NCBI GenBank assembly: GCA_025201705.1 | Contig: MU617175.1 | Location: 1-20,443, forward strand | Direction of reading: 5' to 3' | DNA length: 20,443 bases | Origin: Dissophora ornata | Lineage: Eukaryota; Mortierellomycota; Mortierellomycetes; Mortierellales; Mortierellaceae | Shown: one piece after another, positions 1 through 10,035 of the stretch | Layout: each line of letters starts with the position of its first letter | How positions within the stretch are numbered: the first letter of the stretch is position 1 | Notes under the pieces: generated by a model | What the model was told of the DNA's origin: nothing | The model's database searches: none | The model's input: only the letters and a program-made list of their open reading frames with translations | Translations under genes and position numbers: made by a program

Positions 1-335
1 TTTTTCGCTCACTGATTCCATATCTTTTTTCTTCACACAACGCATATTTGCTTGTCCTGGTCGGTTCCTGGTCATCCAAGAACTCAATACAGTCAGCATG
101 ATGATGGTATCAAAATACTCCAAAAATCGAAATCCAGGATGCAAAGAAGACAATGCAGGCTCTTCGCCAGAGTATTGGAGAACTCACATGTACCGGTCTG
201 ACCTTAAAAACCGGTAATGACAAACCCATACCATGTATCTACATACAGGTGCATGGAGCGTACATAGTATGCACACGCACATTGACTCTTGGGAATAAAA
301 ACAGGGGGGAAAAAGTCATCGGAACATACATTGGG
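1..335. other. Gene-free left edge
   Basis: I see no gene here. Reading frames on both strands are short or are open by chance, and none resembles a known family. The stretch lies beyond the part of the paralog A 3' flank that can be aligned with the flanks of B and C, so the duplicated unit appears to end near position 336. Confidence 0.5.
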
Positions 336-528
336 ACAACTTCACATGTCCTCAACGTGATCAGGGATTATGTCGGTACAAGCCCGAAGGGATCTTCCCC
401 CAACTTTGTAAATTTATTCCTGCACAGCATGAGGCCGTTGGTCTGGTTCTCTAGCCACTGTGGGCCGTCAAATTGTGCAAAATTCGGAGGAAGGACGCGC
501 TATGCATGCTCATGGCTGAAAAGTGGCG
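336..528 (-). repeat. 3' flank of paralog A, diverged copy of the B and C flanks
   Basis: This stretch aligns by eye with the 3' flanks of paralogs B (about 4739-4961) and C (about 10345-10550). Shared anchors include CTTCACATG, the TGTCGG(T/C)ACAAGC core and the GCATG(C)TCATGGCTGAAAAG-like end. It is the most diverged of the three copies. On the minus strand it carries AATAAA (plus 413-418), about 111 nt past the paralog A stop codon. The C flank has AATAAA at the equivalent place (plus 10420-10425), so this is a plausible shared poly(A) signal. In B the equivalent reads AATATA. Confidence 0.65.
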
Positions 529-3500
529 CTACACCGAATGGGGGGACTGATGGAACAAAATCTCCACAAATGGCATCATCGTCTTTAGCCTTTCTAATTC
601 CTCGCTATATGGCTCAATATCAGTTTTGAAAAGCTCCAATGTCACCAGTGGCACCTCAAAATCGCCATAGTCGGAAATGCGGTCAACCAACATCTTGAGT
701 TCGTCTAGACCAAAATTCGAGTGACTGAAAGAAAGGGATTCCAGTGCCGAAATATCAATCGCATCAACCACTTTTCTCCAGTCATCCGGCTTTAAACAAA
801 GGCTTGCTAGCTGAATACGTGTGAGTGATTTCCACGTCCTCATTTCAACAGGTGCCGATTCGTGTGGCGGAAAGAATGAGCCATCTTGCATTGATATCTG
901 CGGAGACAACGAGGGATCGGATCTTTGGGGTGGAGGTGAAATCATGCTACATAGCCAAGCGAGACCAGACCAGGGACTGATAAACAGGCCTGCGCGTGCT
1001 ACAAAGAAACGAAGCCCGTACGGCCGGTAATCTAGTCGAAAATCGGAGAGCTCTGGTAGCAGGTGTCGCGTTGGGCATAGCTCTTTGATCTTTGGATCAT
1101 CGCCAGAGTACCCAGTCAGATATAACCCCGTGATTCTGTCACTGTACCCGCCAAACAAATCCTTTGCCTTCTCCAACTGACTCCCATTACTCGAATCAAG
1201 ATGCAAACCAAGCTCTCGCAGACTGTGCGACCGCTCAATGACTCTGACCATTGACTCCAAACCAACTCCTGTAAGCGAGGTGAGATCCAGATCAAAAGAT
1301 GTAAGCTTTGAGCCATTCTCTTTTGTAGCATTATCTAAAAACTGTGCAAGCTTGTCGCTGGTCCTCATCACCTTCAATTCCTCCAATGAAGAGCCATATT
1401 GAGAGAAAAGCACGTCCAAATAGTCGGATCCATAAAGATAATTCCCACCAGACTTCTTGACGTTGATAGATATAATGGGCGTCCTGACCTTTCCCTGAAA
1501 TTCAACCGTGGATGTTATATCATTGTGAAATCCTGCCTTGTCATCCTTCGCCACCACCACCAGCTTTTGCAATGCCGACGCATTTCCGTTCTCCTGTGCC
1601 GCGATTCGTGCTAAAGTAACGGTCTCGATCACTGCGGGGACACTCGCGTCAACGCATTCGATCTGAAAATGAGTGAGCAGAGGATTTCGCGAAAGAAGAT
1701 CCGGTAAGAGAGCCCCCTCCCCGTAATTAATTCCCACGGTAACCTTTGTGAAAAGACCTTGGTCAATAAACTCTTGATTCTGTAGCAGGACATCCCTCAA
1801 GGAGCGAAATTTAGCCTCGACCGTCTCGATTCTACCCTCAGAAGCTCTCATTACCACCGCTTCCTCCACCTGGTCCGCATATACTCTCCTGACAGTCAGT
1901 TTCTCCAATCTCTTCATCTTGCCCAATTTTTCGATAACCGGACCCAGTAAAAGTGAAAGTGAAAGCCACATGCCGTTGAACTGCAGTGTCAAATCAATCA
2001 GAGAGTGACAGCCCTCGAGTATTTTTTGAACGATACGTTTGACATCCATCTCCTTGTCGATCCACAAGAGTGGGATCTCAAGCACCTGGAGTTGAGATTC
2101 CATCATGGCAAATGAGGTGGACACATGAGAGAAAAATCGAGGAAATGCTTTGAATCGCAGTGTCTTAAGTCGCCCATTGGACATTAGCTGAATGAGAGGG
2201 TCATATCGACGGCCACGGTTGATGACGTCGAGCGCTGGTCCTTCGCGATATGCTCCATCCACGGTTAGACCGAGTATGTTGGCCATGGTGATGGCGTCTG
2301 AGAATTTCCGTAGGTCGTCCAACGTCACATCCCATCCTAGCTCAATATCCAGCTCCTGAATACCGCGCGCCTTGACAAGCGCGCTATAGAATTCCTTTGC
2401 CTGAGTCCTCGACGAAATCTTTACTTCGATGCTGCCCTTCTCCTCAATAAAGGTCCCACGGTTGGCTGTTACAACATCCTTCAGTTGCTGTACTGCTGTT
2501 TCTCGATAGTTCTCGCGATAGTGATCGATGCATACCCACTTCACATGTCCTTCCAACGTGACAATCCGGTACAGGTTTCCTAAAACGCGGCTCCCGTCTT
2601 TGATCTTGAGGAATGATTCTAGCTGCCGCAGATCGGCTCCCTCTAAGACCTCCAGTCTGTCAAGTTCGGTTGCAGTCGTCGATGATTCGGAGTCAACATC
2701 GGCCTCGTTGCTCTGGTCCTTGATGTAGGTGATAGTCTCATCTACAAGCGGCGCGATATCTTGTTTGGCAATATCCAACGTTTTCTCTGCAGCTTCAATG
2801 TGCTCGACAAGCTTGAAGTGCGCCAATGGTGGCACAACGATCCCTGCGACAACGACTCCATATTTGATCATCTGCATCATTGTCAGGACATACGGTCCAT
2901 ACTTTTGAAAGAACTCGGTTGGTCTGGCAATATCATAACCCTCATGCTTGGCCAAATGGACCTCGTGCTTATCCTTGCTGTCTTTGGACATGGTGTGTGC
3001 TCCACATTCACACAAGAAATAGAGGCGGAATTGATCAGAGAACGGTTTCCCCAACCTGTCTCGAAACCTCATCGCCTTTGGCAGGACGATGAACAAACGC
3101 GGGATCGGGTACTCGTGTAGTTCATAGGTTTGGATAAGTGCTGCCTGAACTCGACTTTGAATAATGGAAAGACGATCCAGTGCCTGTTTCTGCATATCGA
3201 TCATCTGTTGCTGCTTCTCCAACAATTCTTGTCGCAATATTTGCTGCTCTTTTCGCATCACTTCCTGCAATTCATGCATTTGCTGCTGCAGATCTCTGTT
3301 CTTGTCCATCTCCACCTGCAGTCGATCGAAATGCACCTCCATGGAGTGCTTAATGATTGCCGCTTGAGATTCTTGACCTGCAATGATGGCCTCTACATAG
3401 GAACCATGTAGCTGGTTGTACACCTGTAAAGACTTTTGCGCCTCAGGGTTCAAGTCTGCTGAATTCACGGTCAAACTTTGATGTGTGTTTTGAGCGCCGG

Positions 3501-4052
3501 CGATAGACAGACCAGCTACTTGTCGCGTTATCGCATGAGCTCCTGCAATATCCTCGATGAGACTTGTGGTCGCCCCGTTTGGTGTGGCAGTGCTTGACAC
3601 CAGAGTGTGTGTGAAAGGAAGTGAAAACGGAATACGACTATCAGAAATGACCTGCTTGTCGTGGCCGGGACTGTCAAAGATAACTTCGAGAATGACGCCA
3701 GGATGGTAGCTGATTCTCAACGGATCAAGTCTAGAATTTATCACAGCACGGAGGTCAATTGTCTTTTCAGTACTCAGATACACACTCATGTACATCAAGA
3801 GAATTGATGACCGCCGTGGACCTACTTCTTGAGGTTATTTCCTGTCAGAAATGAGACTGCGCGCCCACCATTTCTGAGGCCCTGAGCGCCTTTGAAGACC
3901 TCCTGGATGTCACTCCAAAGTACGATGCGCTGTCCTGTCTCTGGGTCAATGCGAGTGTCGATAGAGACGGTGTCCGAGGCTGATATGGAACCTGGTGGGG
4001 CGTAGATTCGGAACGCCTGTAAGGGCTGCTCGTCTGTGCCGACAAGTGTCAT
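529..4052 (-). CDS. Paralog A: coiled-coil / Cys-His / LRR-like protein of a tandem fungal family
   Basis: Two exons: 4052-3826 and 3730-529, giving 1142 codons. The intron (3825-3731, 95 nt) runs from GTAGGT to TTCTAG in phase 2 and creates a Lys codon, so the protein reads NNLKK then LDPLRIS. Approximate layout: residues 1-115 N-terminal domain (MTLVGTDEQP start); 196-275 Gln/Glu-rich coiled coil; 276-380 middle domain with LHEYPIPRLFIVLP, the Cys/His cluster C316, C318, H321, H331, H334, H338, and a hydrophobic stretch at 356-378; a conserved WVCIDHYREN at 474-483; then irregular LRR-like sequence to the end. There is no P-loop or kinase motif. The start is the only in-frame ATG also conserved in paralog C. 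An 11-residue insertion (YGLRFFVARAG region) and an altered C-terminus set A apart from B and C. I recognise the style from Mortierella proteins but know no function. A sensor-like role is inference only. Confidence 0.85.
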
Positions 4053-4262
4053 GGCTTCTGTGTATTCGTTTCGAGATGTGTAAGATGGAAAGACGAAGGA
4101 AGGGAGGATGTCTAGTAGGAAAGTAAAATGCGAGAGGTGTAAGGAAAAGGCGAAGTGGGTGAGAGAAAAAAAATGTGCGAGTGGCGTCCTTGTGATTCCT
4201 TTTCCTTGCGGAACTTCCAGCATTTTGTGTAACCTTTCGGGGATCATGGCATGCACATGGCA
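4053..4262 (-). promoter_or_regulatory. Promoter and leader of paralog A
   Basis: This region is nearly identical to the region upstream of B (9834-10035) and clearly related to the one upstream of C. The leader is pyrimidine-rich on the coding strand. A 17-nt block, AAAGGTTACACAAAATG (minus strand, plus 4221-4237), is identical in all three genes, at 169-185 nt before the ATG here. No TATA box stands out. An upstream in-frame ATG at 4256 exists in A and B but not in C, so it is not taken as the start. Confidence 0.55.
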
Positions 4263-4544
4263 ATAAAGTCTACATGAAGGAACTGATGGCTACTACTAAA
4301 CCCCCTTCTGATCACTGCACCGTCCGATCAGATTCATAAGTCAAGCAGAAGTAGATACCCCCCCCCCCCCTAGGGCTTTCTGGGGCTGCGATTTCGCGTG
4401 GTTCGTCTCGCTTATCAGCAGCTCGAACGATTTCAGAAATATGTTCCGTCATTTCACGATTTCCCACCGTTATCGACACGAGCGTATCAAAATGCCGACC
4501 CTGTTCGGAAGCTTGATTACGTAAAGCCCTTGACTTCAGGAGCG
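4263..4544. other. Spacer between A promoter and B 3' flank
   Basis: This spacer has no counterpart between B and C. On the minus strand it continues the decayed coding remnant described separately, and it contains a C13 tract at 4358-4370. No functional gene is seen. Confidence 0.5.
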
Positions 4545-4745
4545 AAAAATGGGTTCTTTCAATCAATGTCTTTATGGTTGGTACGTTGATGTACCATGTT
4601 TTCTCCTTTTCCTTTGCGCGAGAGATCTTTGTCATAAATACTCTTCGAGGTCACCCCGACTTCCCTTTCACCTGTTTCTGCTTCTGAATTTCCTCCTTTT
4701 CAAGCTCCCTTGCCCATCCCTCACAGAAAGTTTAGCAACAGCTTC
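4312..4745 (-). pseudogene. Decayed coding remnant in the 3' flank of B
   Basis: Read on the minus strand, the sequence gives ELEKEEIQKQKQVKGKSG, a stop, then about 107 codons that stay open (TKISRAKEKEKTWYIN, TIKTLIERTHFSLLKS, ITVGNREMTEHISEIV). The 3' flank of C encodes the same peptide in the same frame, with synonymous differences (CTT/CTC, GTG/GTA). In C the first stop is instead CGA (Arg), and a different stop appears 13 codons later. A shared reading frame with independent stops suggests a broken former gene that was duplicated along with the paralogs. I do not recognise the family. The KGKSGRPPRG segment in C has an AT-hook-like look. Confidence 0.35.
4358..4370 (+). repeat. C13 homopolymer
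   Basis: An uninterrupted run of 13 C on the plus strand lies in the spacer between A and B. Such a tract is prone to length change and to sequencing error. Confidence 0.9.
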
Positions 4746-4961
4746 ACATGCCTTGGATGTGCATACGGCTGATCAGCGATTCTGTCGGCACAAGCTCGGA
4801 AGGGACCTTTTTCGGCTTTTGTAAAATTATATTCCTTCACAGCTTGAGGTCGTTGATCCAGTTCTGGGTCTTTGTGGGTCGTCAAAGACGGCAAATAGAG
4901 AGGGAAGACGCGTGAAGCATGGCTCATCACACCTGAAAAGCAGGATGGGAGGGGGGGGGGT
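4545..4961 (-). repeat. 3' flank of paralog B, duplicated with C 3' flank
   Basis: This stretch aligns along its whole length with 10136-10550. Shared anchors are TTTCAATCAATGTCTT, CACCTGTTTCTGCTTCTGAA (C has a one-base difference at its start) and GATTCTGTCGGCACAAGCTC. The C copy has a 10-base insertion near 10322. The B copy ends in a G10 run (4951-4960) directly after the gene's stop codon on the coding strand; the C copy has G6 there. The homology shows that the duplicated unit includes at least 400 bp beyond the coding sequence. Confidence 0.8.
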
Positions 4962-6203
4962 TTATTTTTGTTGCAAATCGATCTCCACCTCCACTAATGG
5001 TATCATCGTCTTTAGCCTTTTCAATTGCTCACTATTACCCCCAACATTGGTTTGGAAAAGATCCAGCGTCACCAATGGCACCTCAAAATCGCCATAGTCA
5101 GAAATGCGGTCAACCAACATCTTGAGGTCCTCCAGACCGAAATTCGAGTAGCGGAAAGAGAGGGATTTCAGTACCGAAAAATCAATCGCCCGGACCACTA
5201 TCCTCCATTCATCCGGATCTAAACGAAAGTTCGCTAGCTGAATACGTGTGAGCGGTTTCCACGTCCTCGTTTCAACAGACGCCGATTCATGTGGCATGAT
5301 GAATGAACCATCTGATAGCTGCGGAGTCAACCAGGCGTCGGATCTTTGGAGTGGAGATGAAATCATGGTACAAATCCAAGTGAGACTAGGCCAGGGTATG
5401 CTCGACCGGTAATCTAGTCGAAACTCAGAGAGCTCTGGTAGCCGGTGTCGCGATGAGCATAGCTCTTTGATCTTTGGAATCCAATCCTCGTCAGAGTTCA
5501 CAGTCAGATATAGCCCTGTGAGTCTGTCGCTGTATCTGTCGAATATATGCTTTGCCTTCTCCAGCTGGCTCCCATCACTCACATCAAGATGCAATCCAAA
5601 CTCTCGTAGACTGTGCGACCGCTCGATTACTCTGTCCATTGACTCCAAACCAACTCTTGTGAGTGAGGTGAGATCCAACTGAAATGATATAAGCTTTGAG
5701 CCATTCTCTTTTGTAGCATTATCTAAAAACCGTGCATGTTTGTCGCTGGTCCCCACCACCCACAGTTCCTCCAATGAAAAGCCATATTGAGAGAAAATCA
5801 CGTTTAAATAATCGGATCCATGAAGATATCTCCCGCCCGACTTTTTGATGTTGATGGACATAATGGGCGTCTTGTCCTTTCCTTGAAATTCGACCGCGGA
5901 CGAGATCACATCGAGAAACTCTGACCTGCGATCCTTCGCCACCACCTCTAGCTTCTGCAATGCCGATGCGTTTCCGCGCTCCAGTATCGCAATTCGTGTT
6001 GAAGTAACGGTCTCGATCACTGCGGGGACACTCGCGTCAACGCATTCGATCTGAAAATGAGACATCAGAGGATTTCGCCAAAGAATATCCGATAAGAGAG
6101 CCTCCTCTCCATGATTAATTCCCACGGTAACCTTCGTCAAAAGACCTCGGTCAATAAACTCCTGATCCGATTTCTTGCTCTGCGTCAAGGAAGGAAATCT
6201 GGC

Positions 6204-7554
6204 CTCAACCGTCTCGATTCTACCTTCAGAAGTACTCATTACCACCACTTCCATCTCGTCATATACTCTCCTGACATTCAGTATCTCCAATCTTGCCATC
6301 TTGCCAAGTTTTTCGATAACGAGATCAAGTGAAAGCGAAAGCCACATGTCATCGATATACAGCGTCAAATTAATCAGAGAATGACAGCCTTCGAGTATCC
6401 TTGGAACGACACGTCTAATGTCGACCTCCTTGTCTTCCTTCCTGACTTCTATCTTGAGCACCTGGAGTTGAGATGCCTGCGTGGTAAATGAGGTTGACAC
6501 ATGCGAGAAAAATCGAGGAAATGCTTTGAATCGCAGCGTCTTAAGTCGTCCATTAGAGATCAGCTGAATGAGAGGATCATATCGACGGCCACGGTTGATG
6601 ACATCGAGTGCTGGTCCATCCCAATTTCTTCCATCCACGGTTAGATCGAGTATGTTGGTCATGGTGACAGTGTCTGAGAATTTCCGTAGGTCGTCCAGCG
6701 TCGCATCCCATCCTAGCTCAATATACAGCTCCTGAATATTGCGTGCCTTGACAAGCGCACTATAGAATTCCTTTGCCTGGGTCCTTGAAGAAATCTCTAT
6801 GTCTACGCTGCCCTCCTCCTCAATTAAGGCCCCCACCGCTGACTGTTACAATATCCCTCAGTTTCTTCACTGTTGTCTCTCGATAGTTCCCGCGATAGTG
6901 ATCGATGCATACCCACTTCACTTGCCCTTCCAACGTGACAATCCGGTACAGGTTTCCTAACATGCGGCCCCTGTCTTTGATCTTGAGGAATACCTCTAGC
7001 TGCTGCACATGGGCTCCCTCTAAGACCTTCAATCCGTCAAATCCTGTTACGGTCGTTGATGGCTTGGAGTCAACATCGGCCTTGTTGCTCTGGTCCTTGA
7101 TGTAGGTGATAGTCTCATCCACAAGCGGCGAGATATCTTGTTTGACAATACCCAATGTTTTCTCTTCGGCTTCAACGCCTCCGACAAGCTTGAAGTGTGG
7201 CAATGGTGGCATAATGATCCCTGCGACAGTGACTCCGTATTTGATCATCTGCTTCATTGTCAGGACATATGATCCGTACTTTTGGAAGAACTCGTTTGGC
7301 CTGTCAATGTCGTAGCCTTCATGCTTAGCCAAATGTATCTCGTGCTTATCCTTGCTATCCTCGGACATGGTGTGTGCTCCGCATTCACACAAGAAATAGA
7401 GTCGAAATTGATAAGAGGACGGTTTCTCCAACCCGTCTCGAGACCTCATCACCTTAGGCAAGACGATGAACAAACGTGGGATCCGGTACTGGTGCAGTCC
7501 GTCGGTCTGGATAAGTACTGTCTGAACTCGACTTTGAATGATGGCAAGTCGATC
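6204..7554 (-). repeat. Second copy of the 1.35-kb internal duplication in B
   Basis: It corresponds to 7555-8907 (1353 nt), the first copy; this copy is 1351 nt including the frameshift base. Both run from the end of the coiled coil (DQL/DRL) through the middle domain to EGRIETVE in the LRR region. By eye the middle domains agree at roughly 80% of residues, about as different as separate paralogs. This copy has unusual substitutions (DGLHQYRIP for YELHEYPIP, SRDGLEKPSSYQ for FRDRLGKPFSDQ), which suggests weaker constraint. Confidence 0.85.
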
Positions 7555-8907
7555 CTCAACTGTCTCGATTCTACCTTCAGAATCACTCATTACCACCTCT
7601 TCCTGATTCTCATTTGGAGTTCTCCTGACAGTCAGTTTCTCCAATCTCTTCATCTTGTCAAGTTTTTCGATAACGAGATCAAGTGAAAGTGAAAGCCACA
7701 TGTCATCGACATACAGCGTCAAATCAATCAGAGAGTGACAGCCTTCGAGTATCTTTGGAAAGACACGTCTAATATCGACCTCCCTGTCTTCCTTCCTGAC
7801 TTCTATCTCGAGCACGTGGAGTTGAGATGTCTCCATGGTAAATGAGGTTGACACATGCGAGAAAAATCCAGGAAATGTTTTGTATCGCAGCGTCTTAAGT
7901 CGTCCATTGGACATCAGCCGAATGAGAGGATCATAACGACGGCCACGGTTGATGACATCGAGCACTGGTTCTTCCCAATATCCTCCATCTACGGTTAGAC
8001 CGAGTATGTTGGCCATGGTGATAACGTCTGAGAATTTCCGTAGGTCATCAAGAGTTGCATCCCATCCTAGCAAAATATCTAGCTCACTAATACCGCGCGC
8101 CTTGACAAGCGCGTCGTAGAATTCCTTTGCCTGAGTTCTTGACGGGATCCGTATTTCAATGCTGCCCTTTTCCTCAATAAAGACCCCACCTGTGGCTGTT
8201 ATAACGTCCCTCAGTTGCTGCACTGCTGTCTCTCGATAGTTCTCGCGATAGTGATCGATGCATACCCACTTCACGTGTCCTTCCAGGGTGACAATCCGGT
8301 ACAGATTTCCTAACACACGGCCCCAGTCTTTGATCTTGAGGAATGACTCTAGCTGCCGGAGATCGACTCCCTCTAAGACCTCTAGTCTGCCAAGTTCTGT
8401 TACGGTCGTTGATGACTCGGCGTCAACATCCGTCTTGTTGCTCTGGCCCTTGATGTAGGTGATAGTCTCATCCACAAGCGGCGTGATATCTTTTTTGGCA
8501 ATATCCAATGTTTTTTGTGCAGCTTCCACGCCTTCGACAAGCTTGAAGTGTGCCAATGGTGGCACAATGATCCCTGCGACAGTGACTCCGTATTTGATCA
8601 TCTGCATCATTGTCAGGACATATGGTCCATACTTTTGAAAGAACTCGGTTGGTCTGTCAATGTCGTAACCTTCATGCTTGGCCAAATGGATCTCGTGCTG
8701 ACCTTTGCTATCCTCAGACATGGTGTGTGCTCCGCATTCACATAAGAAATAGAGTCGAAATTGATCAGAGAATGGTTTCCCCAACCTGTCTCGGAACCTC
8801 ATCTCCTTTGGCAGGACAATGAATAGACGTGGAATCGGGTATTCGTGTAGTTCATAGGTCTGAATCAGCGCTGCCTGAACTCGACTGTGGATGATGGAAA
8901 GTTGATC
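7555..8907 (-). repeat. First copy of the 1.35-kb internal duplication in B
   Basis: This is the upstream partner of the repeat at 6204-7554. It is the more conventional copy: its residues match paralogs A and C at positions where the second copy differs, including YELHEYPIPRLF and FRDRLGKPFSDQ. Confidence 0.85.
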
Positions 8908-9833
8908 CAGCGCCTGTTTCTCCATGTCGATCATCTGCTGCTGCTTCTCCAACAATTCTTGTCGCATTTTTTCCTGATCTTTTCGCATCGCCAGCACTTC
9001 TTGTTTCGTCGATTGTTGCAATTCATGCATCTGCTGCTGCAGATCTCTGTTCTTGTCCATCTCGGCCTGGAGTCGGTGGAAATGCACCTCCATGGAGTGC
9101 TTGATGATTGCCGCTTGAGATTCTTGACCTGCAATGATGGCCTCTACGTAGGAACCATGTAGCTGGTTGTACACCTGTAAAGAGTGTCGCTCCTCAGGGC
9201 TCAAGTCTCCTGAATAAACGGTTAAACTCTGATGTGTGTTTTCAGCATCGGTGATAGACAGACCAGCTACTTGTCGTGTTATCGCGTGTGTCTCTACGGT
9301 ATCCTCTGCGAGACTTGTTATCTTGTTCGATTTTTGGGCGCTTGTTTTGATGTTGACTGGTGTGGCAGTGCACGACACCAGAGTGTGCGGGAAAGGAGGC
9401 AGACACGGGATAAGGTTATCAGAAATGGCCTGCTTGCCATGGCCTGGACTCTCAACGACGACATCAAGTGTGACGCCAGGATGGTGGCTGATTCTCAGCG
9501 GATCAAGGCTAACATTTATCAAGGCGCGAGGTTATTGATTGTCTTTATCAAATTTCAGATAAAGCCTCGAGAGCGTGTAGAAACTTGGGATCAGCTATAA
9601 TCTTACCTCCTAAGGTCATTCCCTGTCAGGAATGAGATCATGCGCCCACCATTTCTGAGACTCCGAGCACCTTCAAAGGCCTGCTGAATGTCACTCCAAA
9701 GTACGATGCGCTGCCCTGTCTCTGGGTCAATGCGAGTGTCGATAGAGACAGTGTCCGAGGCTGATATGGAACCTGGTGGCGCGTTGATTCGGAACGCCTG
9801 TAAGGGCTGCTCGTCTGTGCCGACAAGTGTCAT

Positions 9834-10035
9834 GGTTTCTGTGTGTTCGTTTCGAGATGTGTAAAATGGAAAGACGAAGGAAGGGAGGATGTCTAGTAGG
9901 AAAGTAAAATGCGAGAGGTGTAAGGAAAAGGCGAAGTGGGTGAGAAAAAAATGTGCGAGTGGCGTCCTTGTGATTCCTTTTCCTTGCGGAACTTCCAGCA
10001 TTTTGTGTAACCTTTCGGGGATCATGCCATGCACA
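9834..10035 (-). promoter_or_regulatory. Promoter and leader of paralog B
   Basis: This region is almost identical to the A promoter over about 200 bp. The few changes are single bases and one 3-base difference in an A-rich run. The 17-nt block AAAGGTTACACAAAATG lies at plus 9999-10015, at 166-182 nt before the ATG. Homology to the A promoter ends shortly after position 10035. Confidence 0.55.

Larger units (their letters stand above)
4962..9833 (-). pseudogene. Paralog B: double-unit chimeric family member with a frameshift
   Basis: Exon 1 is 9833-9607 and the intron is 9606-9509 (98 nt, GTAAGA to GTTAG). Exon 2 is 9508-4962, with one extra base. The first part encodes the N-terminal domain, coiled coil, middle domain (Cys/His cluster at C332, C334, H337, H347, H350, H354) and the start of the LRR region. 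At 7555/7554, after EGRIETVE, the frame runs straight into a second middle domain starting DRLAIIQSRVQ. This repeats the Cys/His cluster, the hydrophobic segment and WVCIDHYRGN. At 6830-6834 a C5 tract (G5 on the coding strand) shifts the frame, and translation stops at 6820. Removing one base would reopen the frame to 4962, 1590 codons in all. The downstream 624-codon frame has no ATG of its own (it opens with GTG), so it is a continuation and not a separate gene. It could be a recent pseudogene or a homopolymer sequencing error. Its 3' half is closest to paralog C. Confidence 0.75.

Noticed and set aside
153..629. Plus-strand frame of 158 codons at the left edge
   Set aside because: It overlaps the 3' end and flank of paralog A in antisense, matches no family and has no counterpart opposite B or C.
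3130..3411. Plus-strand frames opposite the coiled coils (also 8887-9162 and 13129-13410)
   Set aside because: They are mirror frames caused by the Gln/Glu-rich codons of the real genes, giving Cys/Leu/Ser-rich nonsense.
3822..4256. Upstream in-frame ATG (4256, and 10034 in B) that would extend the N-terminus by 68-69 residues
   Set aside because: Paralog C has no matching ATG or frame, and the extension translates a pyrimidine-rich leader. The ATG at 4052, 9833 and 14057 is shared by all three.
4962..6836. A separate 624-residue gene downstream of the B frameshift
   Set aside because: The frame opens with GTG in the middle of a conserved segment, with no promoter. It continues the family alignment exactly where the upstream frame stops.
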